Shown here: positions 56,431 to 64,000 of the stretch, piece by piece
Layout: every line of letters starts with the position of its first letter
How positions within the stretch are numbered: position 1 is the first letter of the stretch
Source of the DNA: Salisaeta longa DSM 21114
Lineage (GTDB): Bacteria; Bacteroidota; Rhodothermia; Rhodothermales; Salinibacteraceae
Assembly (NCBI RefSeq): GCF_000419585.1
Contig: NZ_ATTH01000001.1
Coordinates: forward strand, 828,005-892,004
Direction of reading: 5' to 3'
DNA: 64,000 nt
Position numbers and translations under genes: made by a program
The notes under the pieces: generated by a model
The model's database searches: none
What the model saw: the letters and a program-made list of their open reading frames with translations, nothing else
Told to the model about the DNA's origin: nothing

Positions 56431-58818
56431 ATGACGCATTTGATTGCTACGGCGAAGCGTTCGCGCTTCGCGTATTCGCTTGCATTATTCGCCTGCATCT
56501 TTTCGCTTCTCGGCCTACCGCCCACGGCCAACGCCCAACAGCCCGGCACGCTCACGGGCGTCGTGCGCGACGCCGCCACCGGCGATCCGCTGGTGGGCGC
56601 CAACGTGCAGCTCGCCGCCACCCCACGCGGGGCCGCTACCGGCACCAACGGCCGCTTTACCATGGCGCGCGTGCCCACCGGACGCTACACCGTTCGGGTT
56701 CGGTACGTGGGCTACCAACCCGCCGCCCGCTCGCTATCCATCCGCGCCGGCGACACCACGCGGATAGCGCTCGCCCTACGGCCTCGCACCGTAGGCATCG
56801 ACGTCGTCACGATTACGGCGCAGCGCGGCGCCACCACGCCACAGACGCAGCTCACCGAGGCGGAGATTCGAGAGGCCAACCCGCGCGGCGTGGGTAACCT
56901 GATGCGGCAGCTGCAGGGCGTATCGGCCGTGCGGCGCGGCCCGGTTGGCCTCGATCCGGTAGTGCGCGGCCTGCGCGGGCCGCAGCTCGGCGTGTACGTC
57001 GACGGCATGCGCACCTTTCCCGCCGGTCCCGCCCGCATGGACTCGCCCCTCAGCCACTCCGATCCGGCCACCATCAAACAAATTGAAGTGGTGAAGGGCC
57101 CGTACGCCCTCACCCTGGGCTCCGGCAGCATGAGCGCGGTGCGCGTGTCCACGAGCGGACTGTGGCAGGGGCCGCCTGCACCGCTCAGCGGACAGGTACA
57201 CACCGGATACGACACGAACCGCAACGCCTACGAGGCCACTGCCACGGCGGCCGGCCATGCGAAGCAGTGGGCCTATCGGGTGAACGGCGCGTGGCGCGAC
57301 GGCGGGGCCTACGAGACGGGGTCGGGCACGCGGGTGCCGGCTGCGTTTCAGAGCCGCGAAGCCACGGCGCACGTGGGCTACCGGTGGAGCGAGCGGTCGC
57401 AGTTGGAGCTTTCGGGCGGGTACAACCGGCAAGACGATGTGCGCTACCCGGGGCGCCTGCTCAACGCCACCTTTTTTGAATCCGGCCGGGGGCAGCTGCG
57501 CTACTCGTACGACGCGGCCCGCGGGCTGGTGCGCTCGGTGAAGGCGCAAGCCTACGCCTACCAGACGCTGCACGCGATGAACAACGAAGGCAAGCCGACC
57601 TTCGAATCGATCAATTTCCCCGGCCCCCCGTTGCGGATTACGGTGAATGCCGACATCACGACCGTGGGCGGGCGCGTGGCCACCGAGCTGGCCCCCACAC
57701 CCACCCTCCGCCTCACCCTGGGCGGCGACGCGTACCAGGCCCTCCGCGACGCCGAACGGCCGTTTCAGGTGGTCATGAACGGGCAACGCATGACGCCGCC
57801 CTTCTACGAAAGCGACCAGGTATGGCCCGGCGTTACCATGACCGACGTGGGCGTGTTTGCGCAGGCCAAGCAGCTCATGGGCTCGGTGGAAGCCACCGCC
57901 TCCGTCCGCACCGATGTGGTGTGGGCCGGCGCCGACGAGTCGCAGGTGAGCGACGTGTTCTTAGACATTGCGAACACCACGCGGGCCGCGCTCGATCAGC
58001 AGGAGGTGAACGTGAGCGGGGCGTTGATGCTAAGCGCGCCCCTTGCGGACGCGTGGACGGCAGCGCTGAGCGGCGGCACGGCCGTACGCACCGCCAGCGC
58101 CCTAGAGCGCTACGCCGACCGCTTTCCGTCCAACAAAGCCCAAACGAGCGCCGAATTCATCGGCGACCCCACGCTCGATCCGGAGCGCTCGTGGCAGGTC
58201 GATGCCGAGCTCACCGGACGGTATGCGCGGGCCGCGGTGCAGCTCAGCGCCTTTGCGCGCCGCATCGACAACTACATCACCCTCGCGCCCGCGCCCGGCG
58301 TCGCCCCCATGCTGCCGCTCCCTATTTTTGCCGCGGGGCCCTTCCGCTACGTCAACGGAACGGCCACCTTCTACGGCGGCGAGGCGCGGCTGCAGTACGC
58401 CCTCAGCCGTGCGCTGGACGTGCACGGCACCGCCAGCTACCTGTGGGGACGCAACGAGACCACCGACCAGCCCGCGTTTGGGATCGCGCCGTTTCGGTCC
58501 AGCCTTGGGCTGCGCTATGAGCCGCCCGCGGGGCGCTTTTTTGTGGAGGGCACCGTAACCGGCGTGGCCGCCCAAGACCGCGTGGCCCTCGCGTTGGGCG
58601 AATCGCCCACCGACGGCTACATGACCGCTGACGTCACCGGCGGCGTGACGGTGTGGCAGGCCCGTGGGGGCGCGGCGGCCGTGCGGCTGCAAGCCGGCAT
58701 CTCGAACCTCACCGATGCCGCGTACGTGGACCACCTGAACGCGAGCAATCCGTACACCGGGCAGCAAGTGCCCGAGCCGGGGCGCGTGTTCTTCGCGGAC
58801 GTCACCTACCGGTTCTAG
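56431..58818 (+). CDS. TonB-dependent receptor, copper-receptor-like
   Basis: 795 residues from the ATG at 56431. Signal peptide to about residue 35, CarboxypepD_reg domain (LTGVVRDAATGDPLVGANVQL, 41-120), plug with LMRQLQGVSAVRRG and VVRGLRGPQLGVYVDGMRTF, barrel ending VTYRF. The plug stretch MRTFPAGPARMDSPLSHSDP resembles the OprC/NosA copper-receptor family, and the end DHLNASNPYTGQQVPEPGR fits it too. In OprC a CxxxM motif binds copper; here the equivalent appears to be G199-x3-M203, without the Cys. Probable metal uptake, substrate uncertain. Confidence 0.83.
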   Translation: MTHLIATAKRSRFAYSLALFACIFSLLGLPPTANAQQPGTLTGVVRDAATGDPLVGANVQLAATPRGAATGTNGRFTMARVPTGRYTVRVRYVGYQPAARSLSIRAGDTTRIALALRPRTVGIDVVTITAQRGATTPQTQLTEAEIREANPRGVGNLMRQLQGVSAVRRGPVGLDPVVRGLRGPQLGVYVDGMRTFPAGPARMDSPLSHSDPATIKQIEVVKGPYALTLGSGSMSAVRVSTSGLWQGPPAPLSGQVHTGYDTNRNAYEATATAAGHAKQWAYRVNGAWRDGGAYETGSGTRVPAAFQSREATAHVGYRWSERSQLELSGGYNRQDDVRYPGRLLNATFFESGRGQLRYSYDAARGLVRSVKAQAYAYQTLHAMNNEGKPTFESINFPGPPLRITVNADITTVGGRVATELAPTPTLRLTLGGDAYQALRDAERPFQVVMNGQRMTPPFYESDQVWPGVTMTDVGVFAQAKQLMGSVEATASVRTDVVWAGADESQVSDVFLDIANTTRAALDQQEVNVSGALMLSAPLADAWTAALSGGTAVRTASALERYADRFPSNKAQTSAEFIGDPTLDPERSWQVDAELTGRYARAAVQLSAFARRIDNYITLAPAPGVAPMLPLPIFAAGPFRYVNGTATFYGGEARLQYALSRALDVHGTASYLWGRNETTDQPAFGIAPFRSSLGLRYEPPAGRFFVEGTVTGVAAQDRVALALGESPTDGYMTADVTGGVTVWQARGGAAAVRLQAGISNLTDAAYVDHLNASNPYTGQQVPEPGRVFFADVTYRF

Positions 58819-58855
58819 CAGCTTAGCAGCTAACCCTGGACGTAGGACAGCGCTA

Positions 58856-58892
58856 AAAGCGGCGGGCCACCCGGACGGGGGCTCGCCGCTTT
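58856..58892. terminator. bidirectional terminator between TonB receptor and Nudix gene
   Basis: AAAGCGGCG (58856-58864) and CGCCGCTTT (58884-58892) form a 9-bp stem extended by up to four inner pairs. It lies between two convergent genes with short A/T runs on both sides. The flanking T-tract is short, so efficiency is uncertain. Confidence 0.65.
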
Positions 58893-58910
58893 GTGTGTAC
58901 CGTCGCCGAG

Positions 58911-59663
58911 CTATAATAGCGTGTCCGCCACGCGATCCATGTGGGCCGCGAGGGTGTCGTATCCAATATGCCGCCGCGCCACCGCCCACCGCGCCCAGGC
59001 CACCCGCCGGATGCCTTCAGAGCGTTCGGGCCGGAAGGAGCGCTCGGGCGTTTCCATGCGGTACCAGTGCGTGGTCTTTACGACGTACGCCTCGTCCTGG
59101 GCGTAGCCGTGCACCGTGGTTCCCAGCGACTCGTGCACGGTGAGCGCCGTAATCCCCACCTCCTCACGCACCTCGCGGGCCGCGCAGGAGCGGAGCGTCT
59201 CGCCCGGGTCTTGCTTCCCCTTCGGCAAATCCCACACGCCGCGCCGGTAGATGAGGAGCAGCGCCAGCTCCTGGGGCGCCGGGCGGCACGTAACGTACCC
59301 GCCGCCGGCCGCAACCGCAATCGGAGGGCGGAAGGGCGCGATGTTCTGGCACGCCCCAGGTGCAATGCGGGCGCCGGGGGGCACCGGCGTGCCGTCTACC
59401 ACAACGATGCGCTGCCCCGCAGCCGCAGCCGCCTGGGCCGCAGCAAGCGTTGGATGCACCGCGTCGGCAACAAAGCCCGCACGGGCGATGCGGGCAGGCG
59501 GCGTAGCACTCAGGCAGAAGGCAAGCACGGCCGTACGGTCGTTGGGAAGGGCACAGACGCATTCGGCCGCTTCCACGACCGGCACCGCCCGCCGTTCCAC
59601 GACGGCTCCGCCCCGAACGATTGTGGGCGCCGCGGGTTGAGGCGATGCTTCGGTTTCTTTCAC
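58911..59663 (-). CDS. Nudix hydrolase with N-terminal extension
   Basis: 250 residues from a GTG start. The Nudix box is complete: GKQDPGETLRSCAAREVREEVGI (about residues 148-170). The N-terminal ~115 residues (AAECVCALPNDRTAVLAFCL, AAGQRIVVVDGTPVPPG) are unlike a standard Nudix protein and may form a separate alpha/beta domain. Substrate unknown. It is divergent from the Nfu-like gene with 14 bp between starts. Confidence 0.85.
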   Translation of the reverse strand: MKETEASPQPAAPTIVRGGAVVERRAVPVVEAAECVCALPNDRTAVLAFCLSATPPARIARAGFVADAVHPTLAAAQAAAAAGQRIVVVDGTPVPPGARIAPGACQNIAPFRPPIAVAAGGGYVTCRPAPQELALLLIYRRGVWDLPKGKQDPGETLRSCAAREVREEVGITALTVHESLGTTVHGYAQDEAYVVKTTHWYRMETPERSFRPERSEGIRRVAWARWAVARRHIGYDTLAAHMDRVADTLL

Positions 59664-59677
59664 CCACCGCGTACATC

Positions 59678-59971
59678 ATGGCGCACTTTGTCACCCAATC
59701 CACGCCCAACCCCAACAGCCTCAAGATTACCACGACGCTTGGCCCGTTCATAGACGACGGCATGGTAGCGGCCGCGTCGCTCGACGAGGCCGAGGACACG
59801 CCGCTTGCGGAGCGCCTGCTGCACGTGGCGGGCGTCACCTCCGTCCTCATCATGCCCGACTTCCTCACCGTCAGCAAGCAGCCCGCGGCCGAGTGGGCGC
59901 TCGTGCTCCCGAAGGTGAAGCACGTGCTGGCCGATCATTTCGATGTTACGTTGGACGAGGACGACGGCTGA
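59678..59971 (+). CDS. Nfu N-terminal-domain scaffold-like protein
   Basis: 97 residues from the ATG at 59678. STPNPNSLKITTTLG, the paired beta strands and VTSVLIMPDFLTVSK are diagnostic of the Nfu/NifU N-terminal domain. The Cys-bearing NifU C-terminal domain (CxxC) is absent, so it cannot itself hold an Fe-S cluster. It may help deliver clusters or interact with client proteins. About 100 bp upstream of tnaA. Confidence 0.85.
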   Translation: MAHFVTQSTPNPNSLKITTTLGPFIDDGMVAAASLDEAEDTPLAERLLHVAGVTSVLIMPDFLTVSKQPAAEWALVLPKVKHVLADHFDVTLDEDDG

Positions 59972-60070
59972 TGGCCCGTTGCCCGCCGCGCGGCCTTCCG
60001 GCAGCTTGCCAACGGCCGCCGGTAGCGCTACCTTGAACGCCCGCCTTTTGTCCACCAATCCCGCGGTTGT

Positions 60071-61441
60071 ATGCAAACGATCATTGAGCCCTTTCGCATC
60101 AAGTCCGTTGAGCCGATTCGCCTCACCACGCGCGAGGAGCGCGCGTCCATTCTGGAAGCGGCGCACTACAACCTGTTCGACGTGCGCTCGGAAGACGTGA
60201 TGATCGACCTGCTCACCGACTCGGGCACGGCGGCGATGAGCGCCGACCAGTGGGGCGGCGTGATGCGGGGCGATGAGAGCTACGCCGGCTCGCCGTCGTA
60301 CGAGCGCTTCGAGGCCGCGGTGAAGGCGCTCATGCCGTTCGAGCACGTCATCCCCACCCACCAGGGGCGGGCCGCCGAGCGGATCCTGATGGGCCTCGTG
60401 GGCGGCGCGGGCCGCGTGATTCCGAGCAACACGCACTTCGACACCACGCGGGCCAACATTGAGGCCACCGGCGCCGAGGCCCGCGACCTCGTGCACGCCG
60501 ATGGCCTTGACCCGGCCCTCGACCGGCCCTTCAAGGGCAACATGGACCTCGACCGGCTGGAGGCCCTGCTCGATGCGCGCGCCGCGGACGTTCCGCTGGT
60601 GCTGTGCACCATCACCAACAACTCCGGCGGCGGGCAGCCCGTCTCCATGGCCAACCTGGAAGGCATCGGTGCGCTCTGCCGGCGCTACGACGTGCCCTTT
60701 GTGCTCGATGCCTGCCGCTTCGCCGAAAACGCCTACTTCATCAAGCAACGCGAGCCCGGCTACGCCGACACGTCGGTTGAGGCGATCGTCCGCGAGATGT
60801 TTAGCCATGCCGACGGCATGACCATGAGCGCCAAAAAGGACGGCTTGGTGAACATGGGCGGCTGGATTGCCCTTAACGACGACGCATGGGCCGAGGCGGC
60901 CCGCAACCAGCTGATCCTCACGGAGGGCTTTCCGACGTACGGCGGCCTCTCGGGCCGCGATTTGGAAGCCATCGCCATCGGATTGCAGGAGGTCGTGCGT
61001 GAGGATTACCTCAACTACCGCATCGCCTCCACGCAGTACCTTGGCGACGCCCTCACCGACCGCGGCATTCCCATCGTACAACCCGTGGGCGGCCACGCCG
61101 TCTACGTCGACGCCAAAGCGTTCCTGCCGCACATCCCGCCGCTGCATTACCCGGGGCAGAGCCTGGCCGTGGCGCTCTTTCTGGCCGGCGGCATTCGCGG
61201 GTGCGAGATTGGCTCGGTCATGTTCGGGAAACAGCCCGACGGGTCCGAAGCACCCGCCGCCATGGAGCTCGTGCGGCTGGCCATTCCGCGACGCGTGTAC
61301 ACCCAGAGCCACATCGATTACGTCATTGAGTGCTTTGAGGAGGTGCAGGCCCAAAAAGAGCAGCTCCCAGGCTACCGTATCACCAAAGAGCCGCCGCAGC
61401 TGCGCCACTTCACCGCACACTTTGCGCCGCGCGATGCCTAA
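60071..61441 (+). CDS. tnaA: tryptophanase / tyrosine phenol-lyase family beta-eliminating lyase
   Basis: 456 residues. PLP enzyme of the beta-eliminating lyase family: PTHQGRAAERIL, ITNNSGGGQPVSMANL, FVLDACRFAENAYF (cofactor Asp/Arg) and the Schiff-base lysine K256 in MSAKKDGLVNMGG. Tryptophanase cleaves tryptophan to indole, pyruvate and ammonia; the choice between it and tyrosine phenol-lyase is by overall likeness only. No TnaC-like leader or transporter is visible next to it. The dynamin-like gene follows after 44 bp. Confidence 0.85.
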   Translation: MQTIIEPFRIKSVEPIRLTTREERASILEAAHYNLFDVRSEDVMIDLLTDSGTAAMSADQWGGVMRGDESYAGSPSYERFEAAVKALMPFEHVIPTHQGRAAERILMGLVGGAGRVIPSNTHFDTTRANIEATGAEARDLVHADGLDPALDRPFKGNMDLDRLEALLDARAADVPLVLCTITNNSGGGQPVSMANLEGIGALCRRYDVPFVLDACRFAENAYFIKQREPGYADTSVEAIVREMFSHADGMTMSAKKDGLVNMGGWIALNDDAWAEAARNQLILTEGFPTYGGLSGRDLEAIAIGLQEVVREDYLNYRIASTQYLGDALTDRGIPIVQPVGGHAVYVDAKAFLPHIPPLHYPGQSLAVALFLAGGIRGCEIGSVMFGKQPDGSEAPAAMELVRLAIPRRVYTQSHIDYVIECFEEVQAQKEQLPGYRITKEPPQLRHFTAHFAPRDA

Positions 61442-61485
61442 GCGCCGCGCCGCCTTCCCCAACGCCCGACCAACGCCCCCGGCCC

Positions 61486-63249
61486 ATGACGCCCCTGCTA
61501 CACGACGCCGCCCGCGCCCTCCTGACGGAGGAAGAGCACGCGCTGGAGCGCTTGCACGACCTGCTCGTGGCCACCGAGGCGCCCGAGGCGACGCGCACCC
61601 AGCTCCGCGACATGATTGCGCACCTCGGCGACCTCTTCCTGGTTGTGGTGGTGGGCGAGTTTAACGCCGGGAAGTCGAGCGTGATGAACGCGCTGTTCGG
61701 CACGCGCGTGATGGAAGAAGGCCCCGTGCCCACAACCGCCAAAATTACCCTTCTGCGCCACGGCGACGAACCGCTCACGCGGCAACTCAGCGAATTTGTG
61801 ACCGAGCGGCGCGTCCCGGCCGAGCTACTCCAGCACCTCACCCTGGTCGACACGCCCGGCACGAACTCCATCGTGCAGCAGCACCAAACGATCACCGAGG
61901 ACTTCGTCCCGCGCTCCGACCTCGTGCTCTTCGTCACGTCGTTCGACCGCCCGCTCACCGACTCCGAGCGGCAGTTTCTGGCCTACATCCGCGACGACTG
62001 GGGCCGCCGCCTCGTGGTGGTGCTCAACAAGGCGGATTTGGCCGAGACGCCCGACGACCTCCGGCAGGTCATCGACTATCTGGAGACGAACCTGGGCGAG
62101 CTGCTAGGCACCACCCCGCGTATTTTGCCTGTGAGCGCGCGGGCCGCGTGGAGGGCGAAGCAAGCCGGCACCCCCATCGACCCGGAGCATCCGAGCGGCT
62201 TTGCGGCGCTGGAAGCCTTTCTGCGTGATACCCTAGCGGGCCCCGAGCAGGTGGCGCTCAAGCTCGCCGCCCCCCTCGAAACGGGCCAGCGCCTCCTCGA
62301 ACAAACCGACAAGCGCCTCACCAAGCGCCGCGCGCTGCTTAGCGACGACGCCGACACGCTCGACGCCATGGAACGCCACCTCGACGACGCGCGCACCACC
62401 CTCGAAGCGCAATACGAGCAGCATCTCGCCGCCATCGAAGATGTGTTCGCCCACGTGCGGCGACGCGGCACGCAGTTTTTGGACGACCATATTCGCGTCA
62501 GCCGGCTGCAGCTGCTGCGCAACAAGGACGCCTTCAAGGCGCGGTTTGAGGAGCAGGTGGTGGACGAAACAACGCGTCAGATTGAGCACGTGGTAACCGA
62601 CGCCGTAGACGACGTACTAACCCAAACCATGAGCCTGCAACAGCGACTGTTGCGCACGTTTGCCGAGCGCGTGCGGGCCGCCACGCAACGCGCCGACGCG
62701 CTGGGCAGCGATCAGATGTCGTACGACCGCAAGGCGCTGGTGGAAGGCATCATGGACACCGCCGCGCGCGAGCTGCGCACGCACAACGTGCAGCACGAGG
62801 TGCAACGCATCGTGGAGAACGTCTACGACGACGCGACGCTTACCGTGGGCGCCGGGGTGGGCGCGGCCGCCGCGGGCGGGCTGGGCATTGTGCTGCTCAT
62901 TACCAGCACCGTCGACGCCCTGGGCGGGCTGGGGCTGGCCACCGGCGCGGCCGCTGCGCTGTACGGCGCTACCATCTTGCCCCGGCAACGCCGCAAAGCC
63001 ATCGAGGCGTTTACTGAGCGCATCGCCGCCCTGGAAGGGCGCGTGCAGGACGCCCTGCGCGCCCGCCTCGACCGATCTGTGGACGAGGCCCTGGAGCGCG
63101 TCTGGCAGATGGTGCAGCCCTTTGCCGCGGCCGTCGCGCAGGAGCAAGAAGCCCTGGCGGAGGCTACGGCCGCCCACACGTCCATTGCCGACGAGCTGCA
63201 GACGCTCCGCACACGCGTGCGCGACGAGGTGGGCGCGCCCCGCGTGTGA
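61486..63249 (+). CDS. bacterial dynamin-like GTPase
   Basis: 587 residues. GTPase motifs: P-loop VGEFNAGKSS (57-65), G2 PTTAKIT, G3 DTPG (122-125) and G4 NKAD (181-184). Long helical arms follow, and a hydrophobic hairpin of two membrane-type segments at about 450-495 (AAAAGGLGIVLLITSTVDALGGLGL), as in single-polypeptide bacterial dynamins that insert into and remodel membranes. Proposed roles in this family include membrane repair and phage or stress response. Probably co-transcribed with tnaA, though no functional link is known to me. Confidence 0.88.
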   Translation: MTPLLHDAARALLTEEEHALERLHDLLVATEAPEATRTQLRDMIAHLGDLFLVVVVGEFNAGKSSVMNALFGTRVMEEGPVPTTAKITLLRHGDEPLTRQLSEFVTERRVPAELLQHLTLVDTPGTNSIVQQHQTITEDFVPRSDLVLFVTSFDRPLTDSERQFLAYIRDDWGRRLVVVLNKADLAETPDDLRQVIDYLETNLGELLGTTPRILPVSARAAWRAKQAGTPIDPEHPSGFAALEAFLRDTLAGPEQVALKLAAPLETGQRLLEQTDKRLTKRRALLSDDADTLDAMERHLDDARTTLEAQYEQHLAAIEDVFAHVRRRGTQFLDDHIRVSRLQLLRNKDAFKARFEEQVVDETTRQIEHVVTDAVDDVLTQTMSLQQRLLRTFAERVRAATQRADALGSDQMSYDRKALVEGIMDTAARELRTHNVQHEVQRIVENVYDDATLTVGAGVGAAAAGGLGIVLLITSTVDALGGLGLATGAAAALYGATILPRQRRKAIEAFTERIAALEGRVQDALRARLDRSVDEALERVWQMVQPFAAAVAQEQEALAEATAAHTSIADELQTLRTRVRDEVGAPRV

Positions 63250-63336
63250 ACAGTTCGGTATCTACTGGATCGGCTTCTCGCTTAAGAACCTTGTAGACAT
63301 TAGCCCAGGTGAGTAGAACGTTAGGGTCGGCATACG

Positions 63337-63621
63337 CTATACCTCCAACGCCTCTGCAACGGGCCGCAAGACGTCGTTGAGGCGGGTGCGGACATCGCTG
63401 GGGAGCTCTTTGTCGGTCCCCACGTCGATCTGGAGACGGAACGGGATGCCGAAGGGCGCGGCGATCCGTTCGATCTCGGCAATCTCGTCGGCAAGGTCTT
63501 GCAGCTGGTGGGCCTCCAGCGTGCTCGCGGCGCGTGCTATGGTCGACCCAAAGCTGCCGACCGGCGGCTCTTCCCGCGTGTGCGGGGTCGTCCTCTCTCT
63601 ACCACCGCATGCTAAGTTTTG
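63337..63621 (-). pseudogene. 3' remnant of a minus-strand gene
   Basis: A 94-codon open stretch ending at TAG (63337-63339) has coding-like composition but no ATG, GTG or TTG near its 5' end, and an in-frame stop at 63622-63624. The readable part includes STLEAHQLQDLADEIAEIER and FGIPFRLQIDVG, ending LNDVLRPVAEALEV. It looks like the C-terminus of a truncated protein. I cannot name the family. Confidence 0.4.
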
Positions 63622-63700
63622 CTAACGTTCATTATCGGTAGCTAAGCGCACATGCAACGCAGCATCCATCCTGGGCGAAGCGCACAACGTGTGTGGCGCC

Positions 63701-63760
63701 GGTTGAGAGCCAGTGAGAGTTGCTGCGAGTAATTGAGAGCTAGTGAGAGTAGTTGAGAGT
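63701..63760. repeat. tandem array of six 10-bp units (core TGAGAG)
   Basis: TGAGAG starts at 63704, 63714, 63734, 63744 and 63754, with TGCGAG at 63724, so the spacing is exactly 10 bp for six units. Flanking bases alternate between GC/GT and TT/GT types. A 10-bp period cannot encode a simple peptide repeat; it places every copy on the same DNA face. Confidence 0.85.
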
Positions 63761-63962
63761 TGCTTGGCGGCGTTCAGTCCATCGCTTATGGCCACGGCCC
63801 GCCTAATCCATAAACGGGCCTCCACCTCGGGGCGCATGCGGCACCGGGTTCATCTCCATCTCGAAGCCCGCGTTGCTTTGCTTCAAGCGCTGCAGCCGCC
63901 TTGCTGCAGTGGCCTTGCCGACCCTCCGGTTGCGACGAGGACCGCTCTGATGGTGCATACAA

Positions 63963-63995
63963 AGACCTGTCAGGTCTTCAAAACCTGACAGGTCT
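63963..63995. repeat. perfect 13-bp inverted repeat with internally palindromic arms
   Basis: AGACCTGTCAGGT (63963-63975), a 7-bp spacer CTTCAAA, then ACCTGACAGGTCT (63983-63995). Each arm contains the near-palindrome ACCTGTCAGGT/ACCTGACAGGT. No adjacent gene is complete in the window. It resembles dispersed intergenic palindromes seen in Bacteroidota genomes; copy number cannot be judged from one window. Confidence 0.8.
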
Positions 63996-64000
63996 GGTGT

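Larger units (their letters stand above)
63250..64000. other. 750-bp non-coding tail of the window
   Basis: Apart from the gene remnant, the decamer array and the terminal palindrome, I see no convincing gene. A weak GGCCCG/CGGGCC inverted repeat lies at 63796-63820. The mixture of decayed coding sequence and repeats suggests an insertion-tolerant or rearranged site. Confidence 0.5.

Overview
The window looks like a piece of a chromosome from a moderately halophilic Rhodothermota (Bacteroidota-like) bacterium, close to Salinibacter and its relatives. This is inferred from gene content: a xanthorhodopsin-type proton pump beside carotenoid genes, TonB-dependent receptors with carboxypeptidase-regulatory domains, a DUF4249 lipoprotein, a surface protein with a type IX secretion (T9SS) tail, SpmA/SpmB in a non-sporulating setting, and fairly high GC. 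Most starts lack a Shine-Dalgarno sequence, as is usual in this group. I saw no rRNA or tRNA gene, CRISPR array or insertion sequence.

Layout. 1-2.8 kb: membrane glycosyltransferase fused to a methyltransferase, miaA, and a small membrane protein. 2.9-6.5 kb: a light-harvesting locus on the minus strand (carotenoid ketolase-like oxidoreductase, lycopene cyclase, rhodopsin) with a good promoter, palindromes and a perfect terminator hairpin. 6.7-9 kb: small membrane protein, kynurenine-formamidase-like cyclase, baeRF-type protein. 9-13.8 kb: dnaE interrupted by a 427-residue intein with a homing endonuclease. 14-18.4 kb: lipoprotein, then a minus-strand run with hisA and hisF. 18.5-23.5 kb: acyl-CoA synthetase, purC, a LacI regulator and a diverged ThiD-like kinase. 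23.8-27.5 kb: a tight four-gene operon (GTP cyclohydrolase II fused to a RibD-type reductase, a dehydrogenase, a pyruvoyltetrahydropterin-synthase-like protein and a methyltransferase) that looks like an orphan pterin/pyrimidine pathway. 27.9-29 kb: solitary tyrosine recombinase with a core-site-like inverted repeat just upstream. 29-31.7 kb: a TPP riboswitch in front of a short-chain dehydrogenase, and adenine deaminase. 31.7-34.5 kb: Xre/RES toxin-antitoxin pair, DUF89 phosphatase, recX. 34.6-39.6 kb: TonB receptor with DUF4249 partner, and miaB. 39.9-47.5 kb: an apparent export/surface operon (Tat-signal protein, three tail-collar proteins, a 1,839-residue T9SS protein). 47.7-55.6 kb: spmB/spmA, rluB-type synthase, guaB, sbcC. 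55.8-59.7 kb: Cys-rich secreted protein, copper-receptor-like TonB protein, Nudix hydrolase. 59.7-63.2 kb: Nfu-N-like protein, tryptophanase, dynamin-like GTPase. The last 750 bp are non-coding, with a gene remnant, a 10-bp-period repeat and a long palindrome.

How genes work together. The 3-6.5 kb genes plausibly make and use a 4-keto-carotenoid antenna for a light-driven proton pump. hisA/hisF act consecutively in histidine synthesis. miaA and miaB act consecutively on tRNA A37, although they lie 36 kb apart. Each of the three most intriguing loci (23.8-27.5 kb, 39.9-47.5 kb, and the riboswitch-SDR pair) combines known families in a way whose product or function I cannot name.
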